From: Alteromonas sp. M12
Lineage (GTDB): Bacteria > Pseudomonadota > Gammaproteobacteria > Enterobacterales > Alteromonadaceae
Assembly (NCBI RefSeq): GCF_037478005.1
Contig: NZ_CP144164.1
Location: forward strand, 2,108,001 to 2,172,000
Length of the DNA stretch: 64,000 nt
Reading direction: 5' to 3'
In this document: positions 40,101-48,700 of the stretch, one piece after another
Layout of the letters: every line of letters starts with the position of its first letter
Numbering within the stretch: the first letter of the stretch is position 1
Notes under the pieces: model-generated
The model's database searches: none
Told to the model about the DNA's origin: nothing
What the model saw: only the letters and a program-made list of their open reading frames with translations
Program-made: the position numbers and the translations under genes

Positions 40101-40776
40101 ACAGCAACGCAGTTGGTTTGGTATTGATGAGCAGTGGAATGCAACAGTGGAAATCTGGCTAAAAGACGTGCTAAACACCAGTATTGTGCTCACTCATAGC
40201 AAAAATACTAACACGACTTTTACCTTGGCATCGTTAACCAAGGACCAAGTTTGTCCTGAAATGGAGTTCCATCTACCTTTAAATTCGGTGCAAGCAGCAC
40301 CTTTTAATCAATTGATTAATAAGGTTTTTAAAACCAGTAAAAGGCAATATCAATTTACCCAATTGCACGGCATGCTAAAAGGCTATATCGACTTAACGTT
40401 TTGCTTAGATGGCCGTTTTTACGTTGCCGATTATAAATCTAATTACTTAGGTCCTGATTATGCTGACTATGCCGAAGATAAAATGCAAAAAGCCATGGTG
40501 GAGCACGATTATCATTTGCAGTCTTTGCTCTATGTTTTAGCTTTACATCGATTCTTGAAAAGTAAGTTAGCTGATTATGATTATGATCAGCATGTCGGTG
40601 GCGCATATTACTTGTTCTTACGGGGAATGTCAGAGCATTACCCAGGCAGCGGAATTTACTTCTATAAACCAGAGAAAGTCATAATTGAATCCCTTGATAA
40701 GTTGTTTCAAGGAGAGGAAATAGACTCTTTTGCTGCGCCACAAAGTACCAGTCAGGAGCAAATGGATTTATGGTAA
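37120..40776 (+). CDS. recB: Exodeoxyribonuclease V beta subunit (RecB)
   Basis: 1218 residues, slightly longer than E. coli RecB (1180). Walker A is LIEASAGTGKTYTIVNLYL (about 17-35). Other helicase motifs: FTNAATAELKQRI (motif Ia), MIDEFQDTD (motif II, about 385), IGDPKQAIYGFRGADIYTY, TNWRS, HASKGLEFPYVFVP (motif V), TRLLYVALTRAVY (motif VI). The C-terminal RecB nuclease domain has the DYKSN catalytic motif in YVADYKSNYLG (about 1105). The 3'-5' helicase and nuclease of RecBCD. Coupled by overlap to recC and recD. Confidence 0.97.
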   Translation: MKQLDTYSYPLLGASLIEASAGTGKTYTIVNLYLRLLLGHQSEGLNLTKSDQRQGLGVEQILVVTFTNAATAELKQRIQRRLHSAYLDFYQGHSSDGFIQKLIDDTADMALACETLLLASRQMDEAAIFTIHGFSQRMLSEHAFASGSVFDEQLELDQSTWIQQAVEDFWRSEIVPLSETMVQYVRSIWSGPEPLIKSLRGILEREFIPSKQLTLSHANQLLEQLIDSTNSLKSWWLQHNVSAQLQQAKLKGNTKLGKPDIYRVMDDFCQSDSVICPFDKGWIDFFPEKVEKARSKTSPDLSDLNFKRFELTEMLRHSFVTALRNAVQNTALLQVRKNLEAFKARTSKLSPNDLLTRLNDGLMGENGKTLADLIRKQYPAAMIDEFQDTDHCQLNVFSQVYPLQENPDLSYSLIMIGDPKQAIYGFRGADIYTYIQAKQQIGSEKQFTLATNWRSQQSLVEAVNQLFAKSDKGFLFEQAIPFFSVEAASKSTFLEANESRYASLNFYHLHGAKDVIGNKDAKTNLAGHTANIIVDLLQHGQLNVQTELEQLKRDVVAKDCCVLVRDRNEANLIKQALASRGVDSVFLVRHSVYATETAMDLYRVLDALVNPSDERRIKAALTSELMCFNSVELDQLFTSESAWQQIVELFVTWQQHWQRFGIMMALNRVMQHFHVFTGLMTHFSDGMRRLTDLRHLVEMLQQQSVITPGDNQLLYWLGQQIQQPDHNNEAHQLRLETDGNLVQIITIHASKGLEFPYVFVPFGCSYKAASEALFHDQDFHLTMDFENTPENLEKADFERLAEDTRLLYVALTRAVYNCFVGIWNPALGKSQSVSGLFHTALGKLLSLENIEPTNSFIGQRIQSLAEYGDIGYTAVHIEPEILPYRPDKLTLDTSLAVNIIETPIDANWRITSYSAIARNQFHVEHEQPGTDESETINQLDSTFSAQEVEVELDSAQDNLSRFEFTRGAQAGSFLHGVLENIDFQQPSQLSQVIEQQRSWFGIDEQWNATVEIWLKDVLNTSIVLTHSKNTNTTFTLASLTKDQVCPEMEFHLPLNSVQAAPFNQLINKVFKTSKRQYQFTQLHGMLKGYIDLTFCLDGRFYVADYKSNYLGPDYADYAEDKMQKAMVEHDYHLQSLLYVLALHRFLKSKLADYDYDQHVGGAYYLFLRGMSEHYPGSGIYFYKPEKVIIESLDKLFQGEEIDSFAAPQSTSQEQMDLW

Positions 40777-42650
40777 ATAGTCTTCTCGATACGCACTTTT
40801 ATACTAATTGTGAGCGTCAAATTAGCGCTATGGGCCTTTCTAACCTTGATAGTGCTTTTGCGCATTTTATTTTTCAGCAGGAAAGCCATCTTAGCCAAAA
40901 CATAGCGCTGCTTTCAGGTCTAGTGAGTCAACGTTTGAGTCAGCAACACAGTTGTTTAAATTTACATGAGCTTACTTTCAAGCAAATTAAATTACTCGGA
41001 TTTTCGAGTATTAATGAGGTAATTGAGGCTATTCATGCAAGTTATTGTATTTCTTCGAACCCTGTTGAAGATCCTCGAAAACCATTAATATTCGCGCAAA
41101 ATGCCATTTATTTGCAGCGATACTATCAATATGAGATGGGTTTAACCCAAATCATTCAACAAAAGTTAGCAGTAGAAACGACAGTGTCTAGCGACGTCGC
41201 AAGACCTATTGTTGATGAATTATTTAGTGCTCCTGAGGGGCAAAATCAAACCGAAATCGATTGGCAGAAAGTGGCGGTTGGGATTGCAGCGACACGTAAT
41301 TTTAGCCTTATAACCGGAGGGCCCGGCACAGGTAAAACAACCACAGTTGCCAAGTTATTAGCCTTGTTGTTTGCCCTTCAACGCGCCAACGGAAAAGAGC
41401 TCAAAGTACAACTCGTTGCGCCAACGGGCAAGGCAGCAGCACGGCTGACTGAATCTATAGTGTCAGCGCGAGAATCATTGCCGGATAACTACAAAACGGG
41501 ATTAAATCTACAAACCAGTACAATTCATCGACTATTAGGAAGTCAACCGGGACAAATTGAATTTAGGCACAATGCGGAAAATTTATTGCATGTGGATGCA
41601 TTGATTGTTGATGAAGCGTCGATGGTAGATTTACCATTGATGTATAGGCTGCTTAGTGCGATTCCCATCAACACAAAAGTCGTGTTGTTAGGAGATCACA
41701 ATCAACTCTCTTCGGTTGAGACTGGCAGTGTTTTATCCGATATTTGTCACTCCGCGTTATTGAGTAAAGCATACCCTGAATATTCATTGCATACCGCGCA
41801 ACAGATTATTCGCATATGTGACCAAAATATTCCCCAACGACCTGAAAGTCGTGGAACTAGTCCCATCGCGGACTGCTTAGTTAAATTGCGAAAAAGTCAC
41901 AGATTCTCGTCAGAAAGTGGAATCGGTTTGTTGTCGGAACAAGTTATTGAAGGTGATGCCCATGCTGTTTTATCGATACTCACTGATACCGAACAAGCCA
42001 CCTTAACTTGGCATCAAGATGGCAATGTACAAGTATTCGCGCGGCAATACGCTAGTCAATTAAAAGCCTATTTTTTGTCAGTAAATCAAGGGGATTTAAA
42101 ACAAGGTTTCAGCTATTTATTAAATCAACAAATTTTATGCGCCCATAAATCCGGTGAGTGGGGAGTGGATAACATCAATTATCAAGTTACTCGGGAATTA
42201 GATCGTCAGGGTTTTATTTCAATGGATGAAAAAGACTACATAGGCCGACCAATAATGTTAACCCGTAACGATCATAATTTAGGATTATTTAACGGTGATG
42301 TGGGGATAGTAATGCCGGATCCTGAAAATCGAGAATTAAAAAAAGCGTGGTTCAAGACCGCAGAAGGTGGTTACAAAGGTGTATTGTTAAGCCGGTTGCC
42401 TGAACATCAACCTGTGTATGCCATGACCATTCACAAGAGCCAAGGTTCTGAATTTAATCAGGTATATCTGTGCTTGCCCGACGTAAACTTAAATCCGTCA
42501 GCCAAAGGATTAAGCCGAGAATTGTTTTATACTGGCCTTACCCGTGCACGGGAAAAGTTTGTGTTATACAGTCACAAAGAGAGCCTGCAAGCTTGTATAA
42601 ATAATGTCTGTTTAAGAAGTAGTGGCTTGGCGCAACGCTTGTCAAGTTAG
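40770..42650 (+). CDS. recD: Exodeoxyribonuclease V alpha subunit (RecD)
   Basis: 626 residues. N-terminal RecB-interacting part (about 1-150), then SF1B helicase: GGPGTGKTTTVAKLLALLF (about 185), VAPTGKAAARLTESI (Ia), VDEASMVDLPL (II, DEAS), GDHNQLSSVETG (III) and AMTIHKSQGSEF (about 548). The 5'-3' helicase of RecBCD. Its start lies seven bases inside recB. It is the last gene of the recCBD unit and is convergent with the TolB/TPR gene 48 bases on. Confidence 0.96.
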   Translation: MVNSLLDTHFYTNCERQISAMGLSNLDSAFAHFIFQQESHLSQNIALLSGLVSQRLSQQHSCLNLHELTFKQIKLLGFSSINEVIEAIHASYCISSNPVEDPRKPLIFAQNAIYLQRYYQYEMGLTQIIQQKLAVETTVSSDVARPIVDELFSAPEGQNQTEIDWQKVAVGIAATRNFSLITGGPGTGKTTTVAKLLALLFALQRANGKELKVQLVAPTGKAAARLTESIVSARESLPDNYKTGLNLQTSTIHRLLGSQPGQIEFRHNAENLLHVDALIVDEASMVDLPLMYRLLSAIPINTKVVLLGDHNQLSSVETGSVLSDICHSALLSKAYPEYSLHTAQQIIRICDQNIPQRPESRGTSPIADCLVKLRKSHRFSSESGIGLLSEQVIEGDAHAVLSILTDTEQATLTWHQDGNVQVFARQYASQLKAYFLSVNQGDLKQGFSYLLNQQILCAHKSGEWGVDNINYQVTRELDRQGFISMDEKDYIGRPIMLTRNDHNLGLFNGDVGIVMPDPENRELKKAWFKTAEGGYKGVLLSRLPEHQPVYAMTIHKSQGSEFNQVYLCLPDVNLNPSAKGLSRELFYTGLTRAREKFVLYSHKESLQACINNVCLRSSGLAQRLSS

Positions 42651-42697
42651 GTTTTTTAGTGCTATTTCGGGCTAAGAGTTAGCACGATGAAGTTGTC

Positions 42698-44863
42698 CTA
42701 AATATCGCTAGGAGGAACTATCCATAAGGGGTTAGGTGTGCGCAATTGTGCTTTAATTTGCGATTGATACTTATCCCTTAGTTCAAGCATATCTTGTTGT
42801 TGGTTTTGAAATTCAGCAATACTTTTTATCTCATCAAAAATAGGATCGATAAAAGTCATTATATAGCCCAATGATCTCATCCGTTCTAACCATTTATAAC
42901 TCTGTTGATGGTTGCCGGTAAGAGTGGCAAACAAAATACGTTGTTTTATTTCATTTAAGTTACTTACTTGTTGAGTGGGTTTGTTAGTTAAGTATTCTTT
43001 TAGCATACTTAACAGTTGCTCATTATTTTCTCCCAGTGCTTGACGAGTTTGCGCAAGTGCAATTATAAAGTCTGCACTTGCCGCACTTTCGATGGGCCTG
43101 TCGAGCAACTTATAGGCCTCAATATAAGCGTTCACAATTTGGTTGGTTTTCTCATAGTCACGTAAATAATATAAAAACCATGCAATATCTGTCATGTCTG
43201 TGACTTTTGCTAACTGCTCGGCCGCCAATCCTAGATTATCTGTGTAAATGCCGTGCCAGACTTGGCTAGTAGGACTAGCGTTATACCAAAGCGCATGCTG
43301 GTATAAGCCGACTAAATTATATAGCCTAGCCAGGTTTCTGTTGATACTCGTGCTTTGTTGGTTAAGGGTATAGGCATTTTGCAACATGCTATGAGCCTGC
43401 GAATAATTCCCACTTTTAAAAGCAAGATCGGCTAAAACACTGTAACCAAAAGGTTGGGTAGGGTGCAATCGCACTAAGTCGTCGCCAATGATTTTGCTGT
43501 TCACTCTATCGTCAACGGATAAATAAATACGCGCAAGATTACTTAAAATATTGTTAGAAAGTGGATCCAGTAGTCTCGCTTTTTTGTACTGCTCTATTGC
43601 TTCATCGAGCTTGCCTTGTTCCCACAAAATACCGCCTAAAAGAAAGTATGCATTAGCATAATTATGATTCGCCTCGATGGCTTGTGTCGCATATTGTTGG
43701 GCTTGTTTGATGGACGCGGCAGTATTCTTATCTTTTGCTAGGTATGCTGCACTTGCTAGCACTTCTGCAGAATTAGGCGCTAACTCAAGTGCTCTGGCAA
43801 CTAATGGGGATGCTTTGTCTCGGGATGCTTGTTTATCTAAGCCGGCATAAGCTTCCATCAGCAAATAAGTGTCTGATAAACCTGAATAGGCATGTGCAAA
43901 ATTTGGATCTAAATCAATGACCTTAATAAATTTTTGAACTGCTAGGGCTAGACTTTCTGGCGAGCGTAATTTCTGATTTTCGCGGGCTTGCAAATAAAGC
44001 TCGTAGGCTTCTAAAGACAAGGTTTTATCAGAATCTTTTAACGGCACTACGGTTAACTTACCCTTGAGTTGTTGGATTATTTTACTGGCTATTTCGTCTT
44101 GTACTGCAAATAAATTTTGCGCTGACAAAGGACGATCATAGGTTTCAGACCAGATATGTTCATCAGTTTGTGCATTGATCAGTTGAGCTGTGATGCGAAT
44201 AGTATTGCCAGATTTACGTATACTTCCTTCTAAAATATGTGCGACTTTCAGTTCTTTAGCAATCTCACTTACGGTCGAATCTGTATCCACAAAGGCAAAA
44301 GATGAGGTGCGCGATACAACTCGTAAGCCTTTGATACGACTTAATAGGTTAAGTAATTCCTCAGAAATTCCATGCCCAAAATAACCCTGATCATTGCTTG
44401 CTGAAAAATCATCAAATGGCAAAACTGCAATCGACTGAGTCGCAGAGCTGGTAACGACTTCAACATTTGCGTTGCTTGTTTGCTGAGTGATTTCTCGGTT
44501 TTCATCGACTAATGTGTTTTTTCCTAAATGCATCCACATCAGCGTGATCAGTCCAGCGCTAATTACCCCAGTTAATGTAAAAATAGTAATCGTATTTTTA
44601 GAATTAGCCGCTTTACTTAATGCGGGGTTTTTTGCGGTACGAACCAAACCTTTAGGCGTAAATTGAAAAATCCAAGCGAGTAAAACCGCGATAGGAAAGC
44701 CAATTATCACTAGGATTGTTGCGATCGTGTCAAACCAAGTTGGTAAGTGTAATGCGCTTTCCAACACCACGGCTAATTGCATGACTAACCAGCCAATGAC
44801 AGCGTAACCCGCTATGACATTGAATACATTGCGTCGTCTTAACTCAGCAATAAAGCTACTCAT
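42698..44863 (-). CDS. TolB-like/TPR membrane protein
   Basis: 721 residues. N-terminal ELRRRNVFNVIAGYAVIGWLVMQLAVVLESALHLP, then a second helix and GFPIAVLLAWIFQFTPKGLVRT: the membrane module common in marine Proteobacteria with this fusion; a third helix lies near 95-115. Next a TolB/FlgO-like domain (about 145-270): SIAVLPFDDFSASNDQGYFGHGISEEL and EGSIRKSGNTIRITAQLI. The rest holds tetratricopeptide repeats (about 290-700). Related proteins often have an adenylate-cyclase or DNA-binding domain instead of the membrane module. No catalytic domain is seen; a scaffolding or sensing role is inference. GAGG precedes ATG. Confidence 0.8.
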   Translation of the reverse strand: MSSFIAELRRRNVFNVIAGYAVIGWLVMQLAVVLESALHLPTWFDTIATILVIIGFPIAVLLAWIFQFTPKGLVRTAKNPALSKAANSKNTITIFTLTGVISAGLITLMWMHLGKNTLVDENREITQQTSNANVEVVTSSATQSIAVLPFDDFSASNDQGYFGHGISEELLNLLSRIKGLRVVSRTSSFAFVDTDSTVSEIAKELKVAHILEGSIRKSGNTIRITAQLINAQTDEHIWSETYDRPLSAQNLFAVQDEIASKIIQQLKGKLTVVPLKDSDKTLSLEAYELYLQARENQKLRSPESLALAVQKFIKVIDLDPNFAHAYSGLSDTYLLMEAYAGLDKQASRDKASPLVARALELAPNSAEVLASAAYLAKDKNTAASIKQAQQYATQAIEANHNYANAYFLLGGILWEQGKLDEAIEQYKKARLLDPLSNNILSNLARIYLSVDDRVNSKIIGDDLVRLHPTQPFGYSVLADLAFKSGNYSQAHSMLQNAYTLNQQSTSINRNLARLYNLVGLYQHALWYNASPTSQVWHGIYTDNLGLAAEQLAKVTDMTDIAWFLYYLRDYEKTNQIVNAYIEAYKLLDRPIESAASADFIIALAQTRQALGENNEQLLSMLKEYLTNKPTQQVSNLNEIKQRILFATLTGNHQQSYKWLERMRSLGYIMTFIDPIFDEIKSIAEFQNQQQDMLELRDKYQSQIKAQLRTPNPLWIVPPSDI

Positions 44864-45079
44864 TCAGTTTCCTCTTAACGATGATGCCTTGCGGATCTTA
44901 AAAAAAACAGTTTTTTCAAAGTATAAACCAAGCTGTTTAAAAAATATGCAACTATAGAGATTACGTGTAAAGTAATGATGTTCAAAGTGATTTATTGAAG
45001 TATTGGATAAGTATTCGACTAAATATTTCCGTTTATTTAAAAAACAAATAGATAAAGAAGGAATAGAAGGAAAACAACC

Positions 45080-45601
45080 ATGACACTCAATACCGTCTTA
45101 AAAAATTTACACCCGATAATGCGACAAAAAGTACAAAATTTGATTACGCATCTGACACAAAAAAATGTTCCGATTACACTCGTTGAAGGATATCGAACGC
45201 CAGTTCAGCAAAAAGAGCTGCACGATCAAGGAGCCCCCGAAAAACCTTGGATGTCCCTGTTCCAATATGGTGTTGCCTGCAAATTTGCATTATCTGTTAC
45301 AAATGATAGCGCGCAGGGCGAGAACGCTGACAATAGCAATTACTGGGGGCAATTTACTGAATTTGCCAAAGCTGAAGGTCTCGAAACCAGTGATTCTGAT
45401 AAATCCCAACTGCAACTTCCTAATATGAATGTGAAAACATTAATTAAGGGACAGTATCCCGAAGGGGGAGATGAAAGTTGGGCAAATAACCTAGAGCTTC
45501 ATATCACTTATTGGACTGACTATCCTAAGCCACCTGTACCAACGATAGGCGACGCACCTATTTCGCATTTAAGTGAACGGGATGAGAAATCCACCCAATA
45601 A
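45080..45601 (+). CDS. M15-like peptidase fold protein, probably inactive
   Basis: 173 residues, no signal peptide. VEGYRTPVQQKELHDQG (about 36-52) matches the conserved GYRT-x-x-x-Q strand of D-Ala-D-Ala/L-Ala-D-Glu peptidases (VanY, CwlK, phage endolysins). The zinc signature SxHxxGxAxD, however, reads SLFQYGVACKF: the His is Phe and the Asp is Lys. The third ligand region reads LELHITYW rather than the usual E-x-W-H. So the metal site appears lost, and the protein may bind peptidoglycan or act as a regulator without catalysis. Length is normal. AAGGAAAACAACC precedes ATG. A frameshift is not seen. Confidence 0.7.
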   Translation: MTLNTVLKNLHPIMRQKVQNLITHLTQKNVPITLVEGYRTPVQQKELHDQGAPEKPWMSLFQYGVACKFALSVTNDSAQGENADNSNYWGQFTEFAKAEGLETSDSDKSQLQLPNMNVKTLIKGQYPEGGDESWANNLELHITYWTDYPKPPVPTIGDAPISHLSERDEKSTQ

Positions 45602-45791
45602 AGAGCTGCAATCCACAGTAGACTGAAGTCGGCAGAGTTTGCGCGTTTTTCGTGTTTTATCGCTAACTTATGCCGCTAACTTATGCCGCAAACTAGCCGT
45701 TAATGGAACGCCCACACAAATGATTTCGCTAGCCTTTATTTATCGATTGTCCCGCGTTTTAATTAGTTACTCATCATTAGCTACTTAGAGA
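45602..45791. other. Spacer with a 13-base tandem repeat between the M15-like and large membrane-protein genes
   Basis: Convergent spacer. CGCTAACTTATGC is present twice back to back (45661-45673, 45674-45686) and a third, degenerate copy follows (CGCAAACTAGCCG). No terminator with T-run is recognised on either strand. Confidence 0.6.
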
Positions 45792-48700
45792 CTAATCTTT
45801 CATTTGACCACGAAGCAGATTGGCACTATTGGTGACACTGGCAATAGTGCCTAGTACGCCAGCCATGGAAGCTGCAATGATGTAAATAGATTCGCCTGAG
45901 GTCAGCGCGATACCTCCAATAATTAAAATAATAATGACTCCCAACGGCAGTCGATAGCTTTTCCACAAACCTTCTTCACCGTGTTTAACCAATTGGTTTA
46001 GAGTCGCGTTAGTTTCTGCATGCAAGATGAAATGGCTAAAGCTACGATTAATAACATCGATATTGCCTTTGCGCACAGTAATCAGACCGTTAAGGGCAAG
46101 ATGTTCAATCATTTGGGTATTTGCAGGGTTTAGTTTTTGACGTTTAGCCAAATTAAGCAGAGCGAGTTTCTCAGCGCTGGAGCAAGATTCCCATTTGAAG
46201 CGGTATAATGCCTCTGCATTAAGCAATATGTAATTGATGGTACTCCAGCGGCTTTCAATGTTGAGTTGTTCATCTCGTTTCCATATGTGCGCCCAAGATT
46301 CTAGTTGTTCTGATTGTTCAACTTCTTGTTGTAAAAATTGTAACTCTGGAAATGCATCCACTTCTTCCTTCAACATTTGCCAATCAATGCCTTGTTTAAA
46401 GCTTTCAGGAATTACCACAATGAAGTCCATTAAACATTCTGCCCAAGAAAGGTATTCGGCATGATCCAATACGCTGCTTTGTTCTAGCATTAAGGGGTCT
46501 TTCATTTTGACCCGTTGCAAGCTGTGAAAACCAGTGTAAATGGTAAAGCTATCTAATTGACCGGATAACGTCAGTGATTTAATCTCCATGATTAAGTCGA
46601 GCAACAATTGTCTAAATTCACCTTTTTCTAAGCAGGTTTCAATGTCCCAAATTTCAACCGCGATCTTCTTAGGATCTTGATTGATAATATTCAGTTTTAA
46701 ATTCGGTAAAAAGCTACTTTGTTCACTGAATTTTTGTAAACAGGGACTGAGCGAAAATAATTTTTCAAATCCTGCTAAAAGATGGTTTGCTTGCATGTCG
46801 TTTGCAGCAACCGCCGACTTAAGATTCATGCTGCGTAACAGAAGTGACAAGCCAATGCCGTTTAATTTTATCGTGTCACATTCAATTTTTAAGTTGTGAC
46901 TGCGTTGTTCAAAATGCAATGTCTGCACTGAACTTGTCATTCTATTGATATGCTGCAAAAAACGCTCAGGGCAATACAGACGATTCCACAATAATTGGGT
47001 GTTGAATCTAAACCATGCCCAAATAATCACAGCAAATAGCGCAGTGTAAAATACAATTGAGCTGATCAGCCCGCCCGGCATTTTATGGGAATAGCTTCGA
47101 AAATCAGAGTCGGGTTGATAGCTGGCTGCAAGTTCTCTATCGAGAATATAAATATTTATCCATTGCCATAAATAGGTGGCGCCAAAAACAGAACTCAAAC
47201 TAGGGTAATCGTCTGGGTGGATTTGCGCAGAGTGATTCTGACAATCCCCATCTTTACGGGTCAAACGTGCTCGCCACTTTGGATCTAAGGGCAGTAAATT
47301 AGTGGGCGTAATTCGAGTTGAAGTAATAGAGTTGGGGTAGCGACTTAAGCCAATTGAATTGACTTCCTGTCTTTCGTAATTAAGCCAATTACAAGCCAGT
47401 TGTTGATAGTGAAAATCTAACGTTTTTTCTGGTGTGCTAGCCGTTTTTTGTAGATATAAAAAGTGAATCCCTACCGCGATAAGAACCGCAATAATGAGTC
47501 GTTTGGAGCCACGTTTCGCTGAATCCAAAGTGCAATCGTTCAATTCTTTGTATGGAAAACAAAAATGATTGTAACAACCGCGATATACCAAGATAGTCGC
47601 AATCAGTAAACCTACCACAGGTAACCAAAGTGACCAATTCAAGCCATTCCCATGGCTGAACAGCGTGTCGATATTATGCCCTAAGAAGTAAAGACAATAA
47701 CTTGTGCTAAAGAGCACCGAGCTGACCAACATGACTAACCTAACATTGAGTTTGGCAGGTAATTTGAGCTTTTCTTTTAAGGTACTTGTCCAAACAAAAT
47801 GGCGTACCGAATATATTCCTATCACCATCAAACCAATGATGACTGCAAATGTGGTCATCACATAAAGAAATTGGTTCGTCATGAAAGTCTGCAAACTATC
47901 ATTTGGATAAAATACGACTATTGCCCATTTGTCTATCACCGTACTGGAAAGAGCAAATCGACCACTTTGTCCGTGATAGGTACCTTCAATGAGTTCCCTG
48001 CCTAATTCAGGATAATGGTCTAAGCCAGCTTTGAGCCATTTACTCAGTGCAGAGCGGTTATCACCAGAGAAATACAAATTTTCCACTAATGAGCGACTAG
48101 AATCATTATGAAATATAACGTCACCAGTGCTGCGATCTACCACCATGTAATTAAAATCGTATGGGGGAGATTGTCCCAGTGACATTGAAGGTAATAATAC
48201 ATCTGCGGCCAAAATGTAATCATAGGTTTTGTCACTATCAGCAGACGAAATTGGCATTGAGATTGTAGTACCACGAGTGCCATTAGTGACATTTAATAAA
48301 CGCTGAATATATACATTCTTAAACGGGCCGGAAGGCGCATTTTTTTCTGAGGGTTGAATATCAAGATTAGATTGATTTGGGGACTCATTATTTTTAATCG
48401 CAGAGGGGATCCTGTCAATATCCCAACCTTTTTGATCTCTGACTTTTTTATAATAGTTTCGGTGCGACAAATTAAAGGTTGCCGGTAGTGCGTTACTCTC
48501 TTGAAAGTTCAGAGAAGGAAGCACTGAGTTACCTTCTTTGTTGATCGCGAATGCCGATAATATGGTATGCGATTGATCTTGAATAAAATCAGGAGTAACC
48601 GAGGTGTTTAACGATTTCTCTGCAGTTAAGTCAAGTAGTTGATTATTAGAATAGAAATCCAATATGACATGATCGGCTTTGTTAGATCTATACGCATTCA

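Noticed and set aside
33764..42650. RecBCD region as a defence island
   Set aside because: recC, recB and recD are complete housekeeping repair genes in a normal operon, and no restriction, toxin or nuclease accessory genes flank them.
42651..42697. Terminator between recD and the TolB/TPR gene
   Set aside because: A 6-bp stem GTGCTA/TAGCAC with a 15-base loop has no T-run following on either strand.
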